A stretch of 64,000 bases of DNA from Acidobacteriota bacterium (GCA_016700075.1 CP065000.1:2046001-2110000); one strand, 5' to 3'; positions 8,446 to 16,640 are shown, numbered from the stretch's first letter. Notes: generated by a model not told the origin, from the sequence alone. Translations and numbers: made by a program.

Positions 8446-8763
8446 CTACTTAACGGCCTCCACCTTTTTCTGGCCCTTGATCTCGAGCAGTGCCACATAG
8501 TCCGGGTCATCCGTGATGTCACCTTTTTCCAGCAGCTTCGGGCCTAGCGTGCCGTCGCATATTACGCGGACGCGCTTTGTCTTCTCATTGGATTTACCGT
8601 TCGGTGCCTCCGATTGATTTTCCCCAGGCGGTGCCAAACCATTTACAGTTGGCTCGGCCACCGTTTCAACCTGGGTCGGATCCGCATTGAGCTTTTCGCC
8701 GGCAACGTCTGCCTCTGCGGTTATGCCGCCGTCCGCCGGCGTCGCGATCTTCTTTTTTGCCAT
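8446..8763 (-). CDS. Mu gp35-like small head-operon protein
   Basis: 105 residues: an N-terminal 60 residues of low complexity (Ala, Glu, Pro, Asn) and a compact C-terminal 45 (RVRVICDGTLGPKLLEKGD to the end). That layout, a disordered lead plus a small beta-rich domain located between the major head gene and DUF1320 gene, is the one of Mu gp35-type proteins. Function is unknown; a head-associated role is inferred from place. Confidence 0.5.
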   Translation of the reverse strand: MAKKKIATPADGGITAEADVAGEKLNADPTQVETVAEPTVNGLAPPGENQSEAPNGKSNEKTKRVRVICDGTLGPKLLEKGDITDDPDYVALLEIKGQKKVEAVK

Positions 8764-8773
8764 CGCACTCTCC

Positions 8774-9832
8774 TTATGAGACCAAGAATTTGATCACCGA
8801 CTTCGGATAGAGCAGCCGCGTCCCGCCGTAGATGCCGCCGGTGATCTCGACCTTTGGATTCTTCGCCGATCCTAGTTGACCCATCGACACGCTTCCGACC
8901 GCCTCGCTAGGCTGTCCGTTCACCTCGATGATCGAGAAATAGCCCGGAGCCGGTTGACCATTTGCACTATTGTGAAGCGACGGCGTTGACATGAAATCCC
9001 CGACGTTCTGACCGGCCGGGCGTTTGCCGATTACGATCACCTCAGCGTCGGCGAGGAACGGAACGAATGTGTCGTTTTCGTTGACATACCCGCCATCATA
9101 AACGACGATCTCCGGCAGTCCGCGGACTGCCAGGATCTTGTTCATCTCCTCGACCGAATACGGAAGGTGAGCGAAGTTCTGATTTTGAAACCCTTTCAGA
9201 TCAGCTGCGTTTTGGTTCTCGAGCAGCCAGTTCGCCGTGACCTGATTCATGTAGGCTTTCGCACCGGCAGCCGTCGCACCGGTCTTACGGAATTTCAGTT
9301 TGAGGGCATTGAAATCCGCAAGCGGCTTTGCGGTTGCCAACGTGTCCCAATCAACGAGCGGCGAGTGCGTTTGGACCGCAAACGTCTCGTTGACCTTGAC
9401 GCCGTTCTCGTCTATCGCGATCGCACCTTTGAGAGTATCCCAGCGGAGCTTCTCGATCCTCGCCATCGTTTTGTTAAAACGATCGCGTGCGATTCGTGCG
9501 ATCTCGCTCGACAGATCCAGTGTGCCGGCAAGGGTGCCGAGCTCGCGTGATCGCAGAATCTCGCTTTCTTTGAGCAGATCCGTCTCCTTGAATGGGATCG
9601 GTTCATACTCGTAAGTCTTGTGACCCTGGCGAGTGTCTGTTTTCGGATCCGTACCCATTACGTGCGGAGCGGTCAGTCCGCGATCGTGATCACGTTCATC
9701 CCAGCGCACCTTTTGCGCCATCGATGTGTTTATAGGCAGAATTCCTGCCCCGATATGCTGGCTCGGATCGTCCTGAAAGGCCTGAACAACCTCATTGAGC
9801 TCGGCGTTGGTTGGAAAAGTGAGTGTCAACAT
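8774..9832 (-). CDS. Major capsid protein (lambda gpE-like)
   Basis: 352 residues. The segment YEYEPIPFKETDLLKESEILRSRELG and later IARIARDRFNKTMARIEKLRWDTL are typical of the lambda-E type HK97-fold capsid family, as is the C-terminal FSIIEVNGQPSEAVGSVSMGQLG region. No N-terminal scaffold (delta) domain is present, consistent with the separate internal-start scaffold upstream. It follows a decoration protein gene, the lambda D-E arrangement, inside an otherwise Mu-ordered operon. Confidence 0.8.
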   Translation of the reverse strand: MLTLTFPTNAELNEVVQAFQDDPSQHIGAGILPINTSMAQKVRWDERDHDRGLTAPHVMGTDPKTDTRQGHKTYEYEPIPFKETDLLKESEILRSRELGTLAGTLDLSSEIARIARDRFNKTMARIEKLRWDTLKGAIAIDENGVKVNETFAVQTHSPLVDWDTLATAKPLADFNALKLKFRKTGATAAGAKAYMNQVTANWLLENQNAADLKGFQNQNFAHLPYSVEEMNKILAVRGLPEIVVYDGGYVNENDTFVPFLADAEVIVIGKRPAGQNVGDFMSTPSLHNSANGQPAPGYFSIIEVNGQPSEAVGSVSMGQLGSAKNPKVEITGGIYGGTRLLYPKSVIKFLVS

Positions 9833-9850
9833 TACTTGTTCAAAAGCCTC

Positions 9851-10402
9851 CTAGAATTTGAAAATGCCACCGGCGACGGTTGCTCCGCCGAGTTCGGTTT
9901 TCGCTGTGGCGTCGAGCCGCAGGATCAGCGATTCATCTAACAGCCCGGCGATGAACACCGCGATCGGCGTGTCGCCCGTGCCGTTCGATCCCTCGTCCGC
10001 GATGCCGGCCGCGACCTGCGACCCATCTGATCCGAAGACGTTGGCTCCGGTCGAAACCGCGACCGCCGCGTTGCCGGTAAGAGTGATCGTGTTGGTTCCG
10101 GTGTTGATCGCATCGATCGTGCCGACGGTTGCGCCGGCAGCATTTTTGATCACATCGCCCACCTTAAACACTGTCACGTCATCGACCGTACCGGTCGGCG
10201 AGTTTGTTGCGAAAGCAGTGCCGGTTACCGCGGCTCGCGTTCGTCGTCGCACCAGGCCGCTCGCCGTGATCACACCGATCACGTCGCCGCGGCCTACTGA
10301 GTGCGTATCCTTTGCCGTCACGCCCGTGAGGACCGCGAGGTCCGGGCGTGTTTTTTCAAGAGGAGCCTTGGCTCCGTAATTTTCGATCTGCGTACTTGGC
10401 AT
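9851..10402 (-). CDS. Head decoration protein (lambda gpD-like)
   Basis: 183 residues. The C-terminal end (GDTPIAVFIAGLLDESLILR, then TELGGATVAGGIFKF) fits lambda-D-type decoration proteins that trimerise at capsid three-fold axes. The Gly/Thr-rich beta middle (residues 60-130) is longer than in lambda D and may be a surface-exposed insertion. Translation starts at an ATG that overlaps the TAA of the protease gene, and the major capsid gene follows 18 bases later. Confidence 0.7.
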   Translation of the reverse strand: MPSTQIENYGAKAPLEKTRPDLAVLTGVTAKDTHSVGRGDVIGVITASGLVRRRTRAAVTGTAFATNSPTGTVDDVTVFKVGDVIKNAAGATVGTIDAINTGTNTITLTGNAAVAVSTGANVFGSDGSQVAAGIADEGSNGTGDTPIAVFIAGLLDESLILRLDATAKTELGGATVAGGIFKF

Positions 10403-11028
10403 TATTTTTCACCTCCGTCCGCGACTCCGGCCGCCGCTTTCATCTCCTTGACCCGATCGCTGTTGATCAGCGGATCCGGATCCTTGACGGCTGTGAGGCC
10501 GCCAAACTTCTCTCCAAATTCGACGTGGTTCGGCAGAGCGTTGATCAGCTCTTTTGCAAAGCCGAGTCGCGAGAACTCATGCGTCTCTTTGTCGTCGCCG
10601 TCACCCTCGCTGAACGAGATCGCCTGGGGCGAATTCTCGTCCGAAGCGTCGTCCTGAGCGAGCCGCTCGAGGAAATCGGCGATCCCGATCCTTTTGAGGA
10701 AGTGCTTTCCTTTCTCGGCCGGGATTGATTCGACGAATGACGCGATCTCAGCTTTCGCCGAGCCCGCGACCGTGTCATTGACCCGCGATCGCAATTCCGT
10801 GTTGGCCTGCTCGAGTGCCTCGACCTGCTGCTTGAACTCGGCCGTTACCGATGTGATCGCTTCCGCTATCAGGCCCTTCAGCTCGGCTTCGCTGAAATTC
10901 GCCGGCGGCGCCGCGGCGGCTGGCTGTTTGCCTTCGCTCAGGTCGGCAGTACCGAGGCCGAGCTTCGTTTTGAATTTCGCCCAGAAGCTCTCCGGCAGCT
11001 GGTCGATGTCCTCATCTTTGAGTCCCAT
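10402..11028 (-). CDS. Internal-start capsid scaffold (Mu gpZ-like)
   Basis: Within the protease gene an in-frame ATG at 11028 (MGLKDEDIDQLPESFWAKF) is preceded by AAGGAG at 11035-11040, six bases away, one of the best ribosome sites in the window. It would make a 208-residue protein equal to the C-terminal, coiled-coil-rich part of the protease. Mu makes its scaffold gpZ from the 3' part of gene I in the same way. The protein would guide capsid assembly and then be degraded by the protease. Confidence 0.75.
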   Translation of the reverse strand: MGLKDEDIDQLPESFWAKFKTKLGLGTADLSEGKQPAAAAPPANFSEAELKGLIAEAITSVTAEFKQQVEALEQANTELRSRVNDTVAGSAKAEIASFVESIPAEKGKHFLKRIGIADFLERLAQDDASDENSPQAISFSEGDGDDKETHEFSRLGFAKELINALPNHVEFGEKFGGLTAVKDPDPLINSDRVKEMKAAAGVADGGEK

Positions 11029-11469
11029 ATCTGTCTCCTTAAAATTGATCGTTGATTCGACGGCGAAGGATTCGCCTTCTGCAAACTGTATGTCTCGCAG
11101 GCCTTTTATGGCCGGAGGTGTGGCTCCTAGAAATCCGACGTGTCGCAACCTCGGTGGTTCGAGATAGAAACTGGCCGATCGCTTTTTGAAACGGCCGGCG
11201 GCGACGAGCTGCTCAAAATTGGGATCTGTGTCCGAGAACCGGGCCTCGAGCGAGTCGCCGTTCAGCCTGAGTTCCGATGCCCAGCCGTACGCCGGTGCGG
11301 TATCGTTTTCGGGGTGACCTACGACGATCGGGCTGGTGGAGTGTTCGAAATTGGCAATCACCTGGTCGAACATATCTCGCGTCAGGTTCCGCTCGACGCC
11401 GTTCGCATCGCGGAACCGGCCGGCCCTCGATATCTCGATCCACTGATTGTTGAAGCCGTCTCTTGGCAT
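10402..11469 (-). CDS. Head maturation protease / scaffold (Mu gpI-like)
   Basis: About 355 residues from the ATG at 11469 (MPRDGFNNQW). A GTG at 11487 opens the same frame but lies inside the stem of a terminator-like leader hairpin and is unlikely. The N-terminal half has the Mu protease I pattern: FDQVIANFEHSTSPIVVGHP, ENDTAPAYGWASELRL and KKRSASFYLEP. The C-terminal half is helical and acidic (KQQVEALEQANTELRSRVND), like a scaffold. An internal ATG gives the scaffold alone, as in Mu gpZ. First gene of the left late arm. Confidence 0.85.
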   Translation of the reverse strand: MPRDGFNNQWIEISRAGRFRDANGVERNLTRDMFDQVIANFEHSTSPIVVGHPENDTAPAYGWASELRLNGDSLEARFSDTDPNFEQLVAAGRFKKRSASFYLEPPRLRHVGFLGATPPAIKGLRDIQFAEGESFAVESTINFKETDMGLKDEDIDQLPESFWAKFKTKLGLGTADLSEGKQPAAAAPPANFSEAELKGLIAEAITSVTAEFKQQVEALEQANTELRSRVNDTVAGSAKAEIASFVESIPAEKGKHFLKRIGIADFLERLAQDDASDENSPQAISFSEGDGDDKETHEFSRLGFAKELINALPNHVEFGEKFGGLTAVKDPDPLINSDRVKEMKAAAGVADGGEK

Positions 11470-11470
11470 A

Positions 11471-11523
11471 AATGAAAAGAAGCCCACGATCCGTTCGGAT
11501 CATGGGCTTCACAGAGCCTCTAA
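11471..11523 (-). promoter_or_regulatory. Late-arm leader element with terminator-like hairpin (left arm copy)
   Basis: On the minus strand: TTAGAGGCTCTG (11523-11512), then a 13-bp stem with one G-U wobble (arms 11497-11509 and 11480-11492, four-base loop), then CTTTTCATTT. It lies between the com-like gene and the start of the protease gene. A second copy with compensatory changes in the stem stands in front of the right late arm at 27,895-27,942. The hairpin plus U-rich tail should terminate, so late genes downstream would need read-through. GGCT in the upstream block can also pair with AGCC of the 5' arm, which would make an antiterminator; this is inference. Confidence 0.7.
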
Positions 11524-11539
11524 CTTGATTAAGGACGTC

Positions 11540-11791
11540 TCAGCGTCTCTTGTTGTAGGCACTTGATGTGCCGATTGAGGGAATCATAGACCTTTTCGCT
11601 TCGCCGTGCAAGTGTAAAACGTTGCGTCGACGACATTTTCTGCAAACGATCTCAATCCTACCCGACGAGTCCTCGGTCATCTTAAAAACCAATGCCCTGC
11701 ATGTCGGGCACCGCACGTCCTTCAGATCTCCGTCATTTTCGCTTCCAGGCACTCTATTGACCTCTCTTGTGATTTTTAGATAGGCTTTCAA
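11540..11791 (-). CDS. Com-like zinc-ribbon protein
   Basis: 83 residues with RCPTCRALVF, then GRIEIVCRKCRRRN, the two-knuckle zinc ribbon of Mu Com. In Mu, Com binds the mom mRNA and frees its translation start. No mom-like gene follows here: the next gene is the capsid protease. Com-like proteins without mom are common in Mu-like phages and their target is unknown. It is the last gene of the early/middle minus-strand operon before the late leader element. Confidence 0.75.
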   Translation of the reverse strand: MKAYLKITREVNRVPGSENDGDLKDVRCPTCRALVFKMTEDSSGRIEIVCRKCRRRNVLHLHGEAKRSMIPSIGTSSAYNKRR

Positions 11792-11806
11792 TTACGTCCA
11801 ATGCTT

Positions 11807-12094
11807 TCAATTTCGATTTTTCCGGCTGGCTGCTACACCTGCGTCGTTTTCCACATAAAACGAACATGCAGGGTCTTTTAGCCGGATGTCCGTTCCTGGG
11901 CCGTGCGTCCATTTATCGCGTGCGAGCTCGCATTTGTAGAACGACTTGCCGTAACTGATCCGTGTTGCGTGTCGACATGTCCCACAGGTCCTGCCATTGG
12001 CTGCGAGGATATGAGTCGGCCGCGCCTCGTGTTTCAGTCGAAGCCGCCTGAATGCATCGCGTTGTGATCGCAACTCATCTAGGGTTGGCATCAC
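11807..12094 (-). CDS. Small cysteine-rich phage protein
   Basis: 95 residues with the four-cysteine pattern CGTCRHATR, YKCELARDKW, and PACSFY, which suggests a small metal-binding fold. The helical N-terminus reads DELRSQRDAFRRLRLKHEA. Similar short Cys proteins occur in early operons of Mu-like phages, but no function is known to me. Its start overlaps the stop of the next upstream gene by ATGA. Confidence 0.6.
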   Translation of the reverse strand: MMPTLDELRSQRDAFRRLRLKHEARPTHILAANGRTCGTCRHATRISYGKSFYKCELARDKWTHGPGTDIRLKDPACSFYVENDAGVAASRKNRN

Positions 12095-12279
12095 AGTATC
12101 CCTTTCGCTCCAAATATCGAGGCGGCCCCGCGTGCCCCTTTGCTTTGGCTTCTTTCGTTATCGGTTTCGTGAACGAATCTCTGAAGGCAATCCCAAGAGC
12201 AGTGACCAAAAAAGTCACTCTTCCGCTCCGGGCGAAGTTTTGCTCCGCACCGGCACGTTTGAATATTCAACCTCGCCAC
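12091..12279 (-). CDS. Small zinc-binding-like protein
   Basis: 62 residues: TCRCGAKLRPERKSDFFGHC followed by SWDCLQRFVHE, giving a CxC...CxxxC set that may bind one zinc. The rest is polar. Not recognised. It overlaps the following Cys-rich gene by four bases, so both are likely co-translated. Confidence 0.55.
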   Translation of the reverse strand: MARLNIQTCRCGAKLRPERKSDFFGHCSWDCLQRFVHETDNERSQSKGARGAASIFGAKGIL

Positions 12280-12318
12280 CAGAGCGGCGTTAGGCTTGGC
12301 CTGGTTTCGCCCGGCATC

Positions 12319-12696
12319 TTAACCAGATGTCGTGGGATTGTCCTCCTCATACCAGTCCTCCCGCTCATCGAAAGCTCCTGCCCGACATAGCTCGACCAAT
12401 GCGTCTACATCGTAGTGCGGCGAGTATACCCGTTCGCCACTGTATAGGAAATGCTCCCGCGTGCGGTGCTCCATCGACGTCAGAGCCAGTTTGAATGCGG
12501 TCTGCACGATCTCAGATTTCGTCATATGTTCCGAAAGCATCCACTTCCGCGTTTTTTGCAATTTAATCTCACCGGTCACAACGTCCGGCTCGTAGTATTG
12601 CCCCTGCAGATACATTCGAGGGGCGTCGACGACAATAAGGTCGTAATCCATAAAACTGATCTCGCTGATCAATTCTTTAATTTCGCTGCTGTTCAT
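12319..12696 (-). CDS. Hypothetical early phage protein
   Basis: 125 residues, acidic, mixed alpha/beta by eye (LISEISFMDYDLIVVDAPRM, then YEPDVVTGEIKLQKTRKWML). No catalytic motif can be named. It lies in the early operon between the GemA-like gene and the small Cys proteins. It is likely a real gene since codon pattern and frame continuity agree with its neighbours. Confidence 0.55.
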   Translation of the reverse strand: MNSSEIKELISEISFMDYDLIVVDAPRMYLQGQYYEPDVVTGEIKLQKTRKWMLSEHMTKSEIVQTAFKLALTSMEHRTREHFLYSGERVYSPHYDVDALVELCRAGAFDEREDWYEEDNPTTSG

Positions 12697-12711
12697 CTTT
12701 TCCTCACCTGT

Positions 12712-13329
12712 CTATCTATCTATCGAGAGTATTGATTTCAATTTTGGAATGTACTTGTTGATCTCTGTTCGGCTCACCGGCTGGTCCGCACCACTGCGTC
12801 GCTTGAGATCCTTGTGCGCTGCAATGTGCAGCAGCATGTTCGTGGCCGAAGTTGCCTGTTTGAATGTCAGCCGTCGGAAATTCGTGGTCTTGAACCGTTT
12901 TGTTAGGAACTTGGCGCGATCATCAGACGGCCAACCGATGTATGCGTCGAGCTTATCGAGCGTATAGACCTGTTCATCGCTCGCCAGAAAGACCGTCTGG
13001 GATTCGCGATCGTCTTGTGACCGGTCAGGTCTCGTTTCGCCACGGCCGAAGTTTCCGGCGACGACATTGCCCGAGACGCTCGTTACTGGCCTTGCCGGTT
13101 TCGATCTCGCTGCGGCCGTCTGACCGGTCAACCGTTTCATTTCGCCCGCGACCGCTCCGAGTTGCTCGTCAGTAAGATCCTTGAGCGAAAAAACCTCACG
13201 GTCGAGAAACTCGGAGATCCACGCAAGTCGTTCGTCGCGATCCCCGTCTGGCGATATCTGCTTCCAACAGATCTGGACCGCAGCGATCGCTTTTCCTCGA
13301 TTGAATGTCTTTTTTCGTGTTGCTGGCAT
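12712..13329 (-). CDS. GemA / Mu gp16-like regulatory protein
   Basis: 205 residues with two helical modules. The first (KAIAAVQICWKQISPDGDRD to VAGEMKRLTGQ) and the second (LDKLDAYIGWPSDDRAKFL to MLLHIAAHKDLKRR) resemble the DUF1018/GemA pattern, separated by a Ser/Arg-rich linker. In Mu, GemA (gp16) affects host gene expression and DNA topology. The position, after the transposition genes and before the Com-like gene, fits the Mu middle region. Assignment is by pattern and place. Confidence 0.55.
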   Translation of the reverse strand: MPATRKKTFNRGKAIAAVQICWKQISPDGDRDERLAWISEFLDREVFSLKDLTDEQLGAVAGEMKRLTGQTAAARSKPARPVTSVSGNVVAGNFGRGETRPDRSQDDRESQTVFLASDEQVYTLDKLDAYIGWPSDDRAKFLTKRFKTTNFRRLTFKQATSATNMLLHIAAHKDLKRRSGADQPVSRTEINKYIPKLKSILSIDR

Positions 13330-13754
13330 TACTCCTCCAACGCCAGCTTTAGTTGCCCGGCCAGCCTCGGGTAATTGATCTTGATCATCGTATGGAGCGT
13401 GGTGATCTCATCGAGATACTGCGCTTTCCAAACATTCACGAATTCCTCGAGTTCGGCTTCCGATCTGCCCCACCAGTAGCCTGCCGGATGGCCCTTGCGG
13501 GTGCAGATCGGAAAGCCGTGAACGCGACGGAGGCTGCGAACGATGATCCTGACCTGCCGCGATGTCAGCTTTACGTCGCGATCGACGTACGCCCTGTCGA
13601 TGATCTCCGCCATTTTGATCGGCTTCGACGTGGTGGCGTTCAGTATCAACCCCGCTACGAATAGCTCTGTGTCCGTCAACTCAACGCCTCGAAGCGGCTC
13701 GATAACCTCTTCTTCGATCGTCGAAAACGGAAGTTCAGGATCTATCATTCCCAT
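13329..13754 (-). CDS. Winged-helix-like early protein
   Basis: About 141 residues from the ATG at 13754 (MGMIDPELPF), which has AGGAG seven bases before it; a longer frame from 13799 lacks a ribosome site. The central part (MAEIIDRAYVDRDVKLTSRQVRIIVRSLRRVHGFPI) has helix, turn, helix, and a following strand that suggest a winged helix, and then GYWWGRSEAELEEF. This looks like a small DNA-binding or replication-accessory protein. Its stop overlaps the next gene start. Function unknown. Confidence 0.5.
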   Translation of the reverse strand: MGMIDPELPFSTIEEEVIEPLRGVELTDTELFVAGLILNATTSKPIKMAEIIDRAYVDRDVKLTSRQVRIIVRSLRRVHGFPICTRKGHPAGYWWGRSEAELEEFVNVWKAQYLDEITTLHTMIKINYPRLAGQLKLALEE

Positions 13755-13764
13755 TGATCTGCTC

Positions 13765-14484
13765 CTATGCGGCCAAAGACTCAAAGAACACCTCGTCATC
13801 CGGATAAAGGCTGAGTTTGTTGATCACCTGTGCCCTCGTCGTCTCGTCGAGTATCGAGGCGGTTCTGCTTCCAAAATTCTCCTGTAGCCATTTCCGGTAA
13901 TCTGACGTATCCCAGCCGCCCGCGTCGAGCTTTTTCAGCAAGCCGCAGTCACGCGCGAGAACGTGGATCCGCGACAGATCCCTACGCCGTTTCTCTGCAT
14001 CGCTCAACGCCTCGGCGGTTGCGTATAGCTCCTCAGGCGTTGCATTCGGGGGCGTCATCGGTTTCTCAAACTTCACGACCGACCGAGGTTTCAACGGGTT
14101 GAATCCTGCATCTGAAAGTGCCGAACCAAGTGCGCGGCTCTCTGCCAACTTATGCGTGTCTATCTCATATCCACCTGGCTTCTCGCCAAGTGTGGCGACG
14201 CCTATCCTGGTGATCGACCGTCCATCGCGATCAACTACTGTTCCTTTGTAAACCAGCTGCTCAAGCGCGTGAACGTAGGTGGAATAATCCGGCTCGATCG
14301 AAGCAAAGTCTCCGGTCGAGCGTGCGATCCTGATCAGGATCTCCGTCGGTATGAACGGGATCTCCTGATCCCGGCTAAAGAAAAGGCAGCGTTCAATGTC
14401 GCTGTCCGACAAGTCGAAGTTCTGCCTCAAAATCGCGAGAGTCTTCCGCTGGCTCTCCGTTGGTTGTATTTTTGTGTCTGACAT
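13765..14484 (-). CDS. Possible recombination/replication accessory protein
   Basis: 239 residues starting at an ATG with GGAG eight bases upstream. The segment TEILIRIARSTGDFASIEPD, followed by HALEQLVYKG, ITRIGVATLG and HKLAESRALGSALSDAGFNP, recalls the substrate-annealing proteins (Rad52/RecT-like) in which a Thr-Arg-Ala-rich helix follows a beta sheet, but the match is not firm. The C-terminal third (residues 140-239) is helical. Located between MuB-like and GemA-like genes, where Mu-like phages carry diverse early genes. Confidence 0.45.
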   Translation of the reverse strand: MSDTKIQPTESQRKTLAILRQNFDLSDSDIERCLFFSRDQEIPFIPTEILIRIARSTGDFASIEPDYSTYVHALEQLVYKGTVVDRDGRSITRIGVATLGEKPGGYEIDTHKLAESRALGSALSDAGFNPLKPRSVVKFEKPMTPPNATPEELYATAEALSDAEKRRRDLSRIHVLARDCGLLKKLDAGGWDTSDYRKWLQENFGSRTASILDETTRAQVINKLSLYPDDEVFFESLAA

Positions 14485-14701
14485 GGTTTCTATCTCCGTT
14501 ATTTCTCAGGTAACGTGCGAGTGCGGTCCCGACGAGGGAGGCAAATTCAAAGCTGCGACCGCCGCACTCAGCACATCTGCCGTCGGTCGTCAGGTTGGTA
14601 TGGATCGGCAATAAGCCCTCGCCCGCACAGTCGCCGCAGACGATCTTCATCTGCAGGACCTCCGGCATCGAGTCCTTATTGATCCGGTTCCCGAACATCA
14701 T
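14393..14701 (-). CDS. Small zinc-ribbon protein overlapping downstream gene
   Basis: 102 residues with VCGDCAGEG and GRCAECGGRS, a two-CxxC zinc ribbon in the first half. The last 30 codons overlap the next gene in another frame, so the C-terminus is probably constrained by that gene. Unknown function. Its start overlaps the stop of the preceding Cys-pair gene (ATGA). Confidence 0.5.
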   Translation of the reverse strand: MMFGNRINKDSMPEVLQMKIVCGDCAGEGLLPIHTNLTTDGRCAECGGRSFEFASLVGTALARYLRNNGDRNHVRHKNTTNGEPAEDSRDFEAELRLVGQRH

Positions 14702-14937
14702 GCTATAGCCCTCATCGCCAGATCCGGCTCGTCACGCGTGATCTGAACAAACTCGGCTCCCGACGCGGGCTCCTTCGGCTCGTAGAAAACGAACCGGCCG
14801 TCGCCTTCGCGGTCGCAGATCTCGCGCGCGTTCATGATCGCCGTCCGCGGCTGCTGCGGGCTCAGGCAGAAGCCCGATTGAAAATCTCTGCCACTGATTG
14901 CGGCCTGATAGTGTTTGCAACTTTCGCATCTATACAT
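14698..14937 (-). CDS. Small cysteine-pair protein
   Basis: 79 residues, CESCKHYQAA, FCLSPQQ and ICDREGD: four cysteines in a pattern suited to one zinc. The type MYRCESCKHY is seen in many phage proteins of unknown role. It is 20 bases downstream of the MuB-like gene and overlaps the next zinc-ribbon gene. Confidence 0.55.
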   Translation of the reverse strand: MYRCESCKHYQAAISGRDFQSGFCLSPQQPRTAIMNAREICDREGDGRFVFYEPKEPASGAEFVQITRDEPDLAMRAIA

Positions 14938-14956
14938 ATCCTTACTTCCCTCCTTC

Positions 14957-15973
14957 TTAGCCGACCATCAGGCGGCTCGCCGCCTTGTCGATCAGTTGTT
15001 CCATCGAGACCGCTCCGTTGTTCAGTCCCTCCTCGTTCCGCTCGATCATTTGCACCAGCCGCGGCATTATCATGTCCAAATGCCGGTGATTTCCGCCGGT
15101 CGATTGATGAATGTGTCCTATCACGGATGGCGTTGCCCTCTCGCCCAGAACGTGGACCACGATCGTTTTCACCTCTTCGATCGACAGCTCCATAAGCGGA
15201 TAGTGCATTGCGACGCGGCTGGAAAGCTGCACCCGGACGTCCTCCGTCATGCTCGACCGTGTGAATAGTTCGAAAAGGTCCTTTGTGCCGATCAGCACGA
15301 TCGGGATCCGAGCCCGTTCCCAGACATAGCAGATCGTACCGAGTGCCTTCTCGTTGAGATAGTTCGCCTGGTCTACAAATAACGGCCTCGGATTCCGCTT
15401 CAGCTTCTCCGAGATCATGTCTTCCAGCTTGGCGGTCGGATGCCAGTCGTTTAACCCAAGTTCTCGGGCGATTTTTTGAACGAAGTACCGAGTGGTAATA
15501 TTGGCCGAACAAAGTATGTCGATCGGCCTCGTCTTCATCGACTCGTTAGAGAATTCGAGCATACATCTGGACTTGCCAACGCCGGGCTTTGCCCAAACAA
15601 CGACAATCACGCTCTCCTCGATCGCTGTCTTGCACGCGTGACGAAACTGCTGCCAGCTTCGCGTTTCTATAAATGAGTTTTTGTACCCATGCCGGACGGT
15701 GCCCTCGACGCGATCACGGTATGCTCGGAGCTTTGATTCGAGCTTTGAGTTTTTTGGATCCACACCGTGCCCCCCTGCGGACTTTTGAAGGAAGTATGTC
15801 CCCCCTATATACGCATCGAGAGCTGTCTTTGACATCCCGATATGGTCCGACCGTGAGAGTTCTGACGTTGTAAGATTCGGGTGTCCCTCGACATACTCGG
15901 CCAGCCATTGACGAAGCTCTTCGTCGCCAACGGCCTTCACGCCACTGTCTAATTTGAAATCGTCTGCTGCCAT
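14957..15973 (-). CDS. MuB-like AAA+ ATPase, target-selection/transposition protein
   Basis: 338 residues. An N-terminal helix-turn-helix-like part (residues about 33-60) precedes a P-loop AKPGVGKSR (128-136) and a Walker B strand PLFVDQAN (Asp 201). The last part has the lid helices with LSSRVAMHYPLMELSIEEV. MuB binds target DNA with ATP and delivers it to the MuA transpososome and protects self DNA from insertion. It lies downstream of the transposase gene, one small gene away, as in most Mu-like phages. Confidence 0.88.
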   Translation of the reverse strand: MAADDFKLDSGVKAVGDEELRQWLAEYVEGHPNLTTSELSRSDHIGMSKTALDAYIGGTYFLQKSAGGHGVDPKNSKLESKLRAYRDRVEGTVRHGYKNSFIETRSWQQFRHACKTAIEESVIVVVWAKPGVGKSRCMLEFSNESMKTRPIDILCSANITTRYFVQKIARELGLNDWHPTAKLEDMISEKLKRNPRPLFVDQANYLNEKALGTICYVWERARIPIVLIGTKDLFELFTRSSMTEDVRVQLSSRVAMHYPLMELSIEEVKTIVVHVLGERATPSVIGHIHQSTGGNHRHLDMIMPRLVQMIERNEEGLNNGAVSMEQLIDKAASRLMVG

Positions 15974-16010
15974 TGTAAATTTCCCTCTATTTTTCTAATT
16001 GACTTGATGT

Positions 16011-16072
16011 GGTCGGCACGGCTATAAACGTAGTTGACATGGTTCGCTGCGTTTGAAATAGACGTGCCGACC
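16011..16072. other. Long-loop inverted repeat upstream of MuB-like gene
   Basis: GGTCGGCACG at 16011-16020 and CGTGCCGACC at 16063-16072 form a perfect 10-bp inverted repeat with a 42-bp loop in the 120-bp gap between the MuB-like gene and the preceding gene. No T tract on either strand. It could be an operator pair or an RNA stem in the MuB leader. Confidence 0.4.
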
Positions 16073-16097
16073 GTAAGTGGCTTCTCTGCTTCTCAGG

Positions 16098-16640
16098 TCA
16101 GGGAAGCCTTTTCTTTTTGTTCCGGTCGATGATCGCCGGGTCGATCGATTCCAGTAGATCGCGGATCCGGACCAAGGCTTCGTTGTCGTCGAGCTTGGCG
16201 TCGTCACCGCAGACTGTATAGGTTCGGGCAACTATCGCCGCCACCTGTGCTGGTAGCTTTAATATCTTCTTTGTTTGATCGTCCACCTTCCATTCCACCT
16301 CCTTCCCTTGGATTTCCATCCGCTCTTTCACGAGCAGGCAGATCTTGTATATCTCGTGATATGGGTGCCATGGCTTGAACACCGTTGATCCCTCGTTGAT
16401 CGTCAATGTGTCCGGATGCGGTATCTCGCACTTTTCGACGAACCGGTACCGCCGCCCGTATTTCTCCGCCTGTCCGACCGGGTTCTGGTACCTCATCGTA
16501 CATGGCAGGCAGACACCAAACCTTTCTCCTCGATGCGCTCCGACATAGTGGATCCGGGCAAATTGGGTGCAGACGAAGCACCTCATGGACTCGACCGTGG
16601 CCGGTCGTCGATGGTGTTGAGATGTATGCTGATTCATCAT
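16098..16640 (-). CDS. Cys-motif early protein between transposase and MuB
   Basis: About 180 residues from the ATG at 16640, which overlaps the TGA of the transposase gene (ATGA). A GTG at 16652 extends it by four residues but is less likely. N-terminal MRCFVCTQFARIHYVG and GVCLPCTMRYQN supply two CxxC pairs; the rest is helical with a Lys-rich end (DRNKKKRLP). Not recognised. Coupling to the transposase suggests a role near transposition or early control. Confidence 0.55.
   Translation of the reverse strand: MMNQHTSQHHRRPATVESMRCFVCTQFARIHYVGAHRGERFGVCLPCTMRYQNPVGQAEKYGRRYRFVEKCEIPHPDTLTINEGSTVFKPWHPYHEIYKICLLVKERMEIQGKEVEWKVDDQTKKILKLPAQVAAIVARTYTVCGDDAKLDDNEALVRIRDLLESIDPAIIDRNKKKRLP

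Noticed and set aside
11470..11487. GTG start of the protease gene at 11,487
   Set aside because: This codon is inside the 3' arm of the leader hairpin; the ATG at 11,469 follows the hairpin.
14862..15512. 216-codon minus-strand frame overlapping the MuB-like gene
   Set aside because: It lies within the MuB-like coding sequence in another phase and is Arg/Asp-rich without any family pattern.
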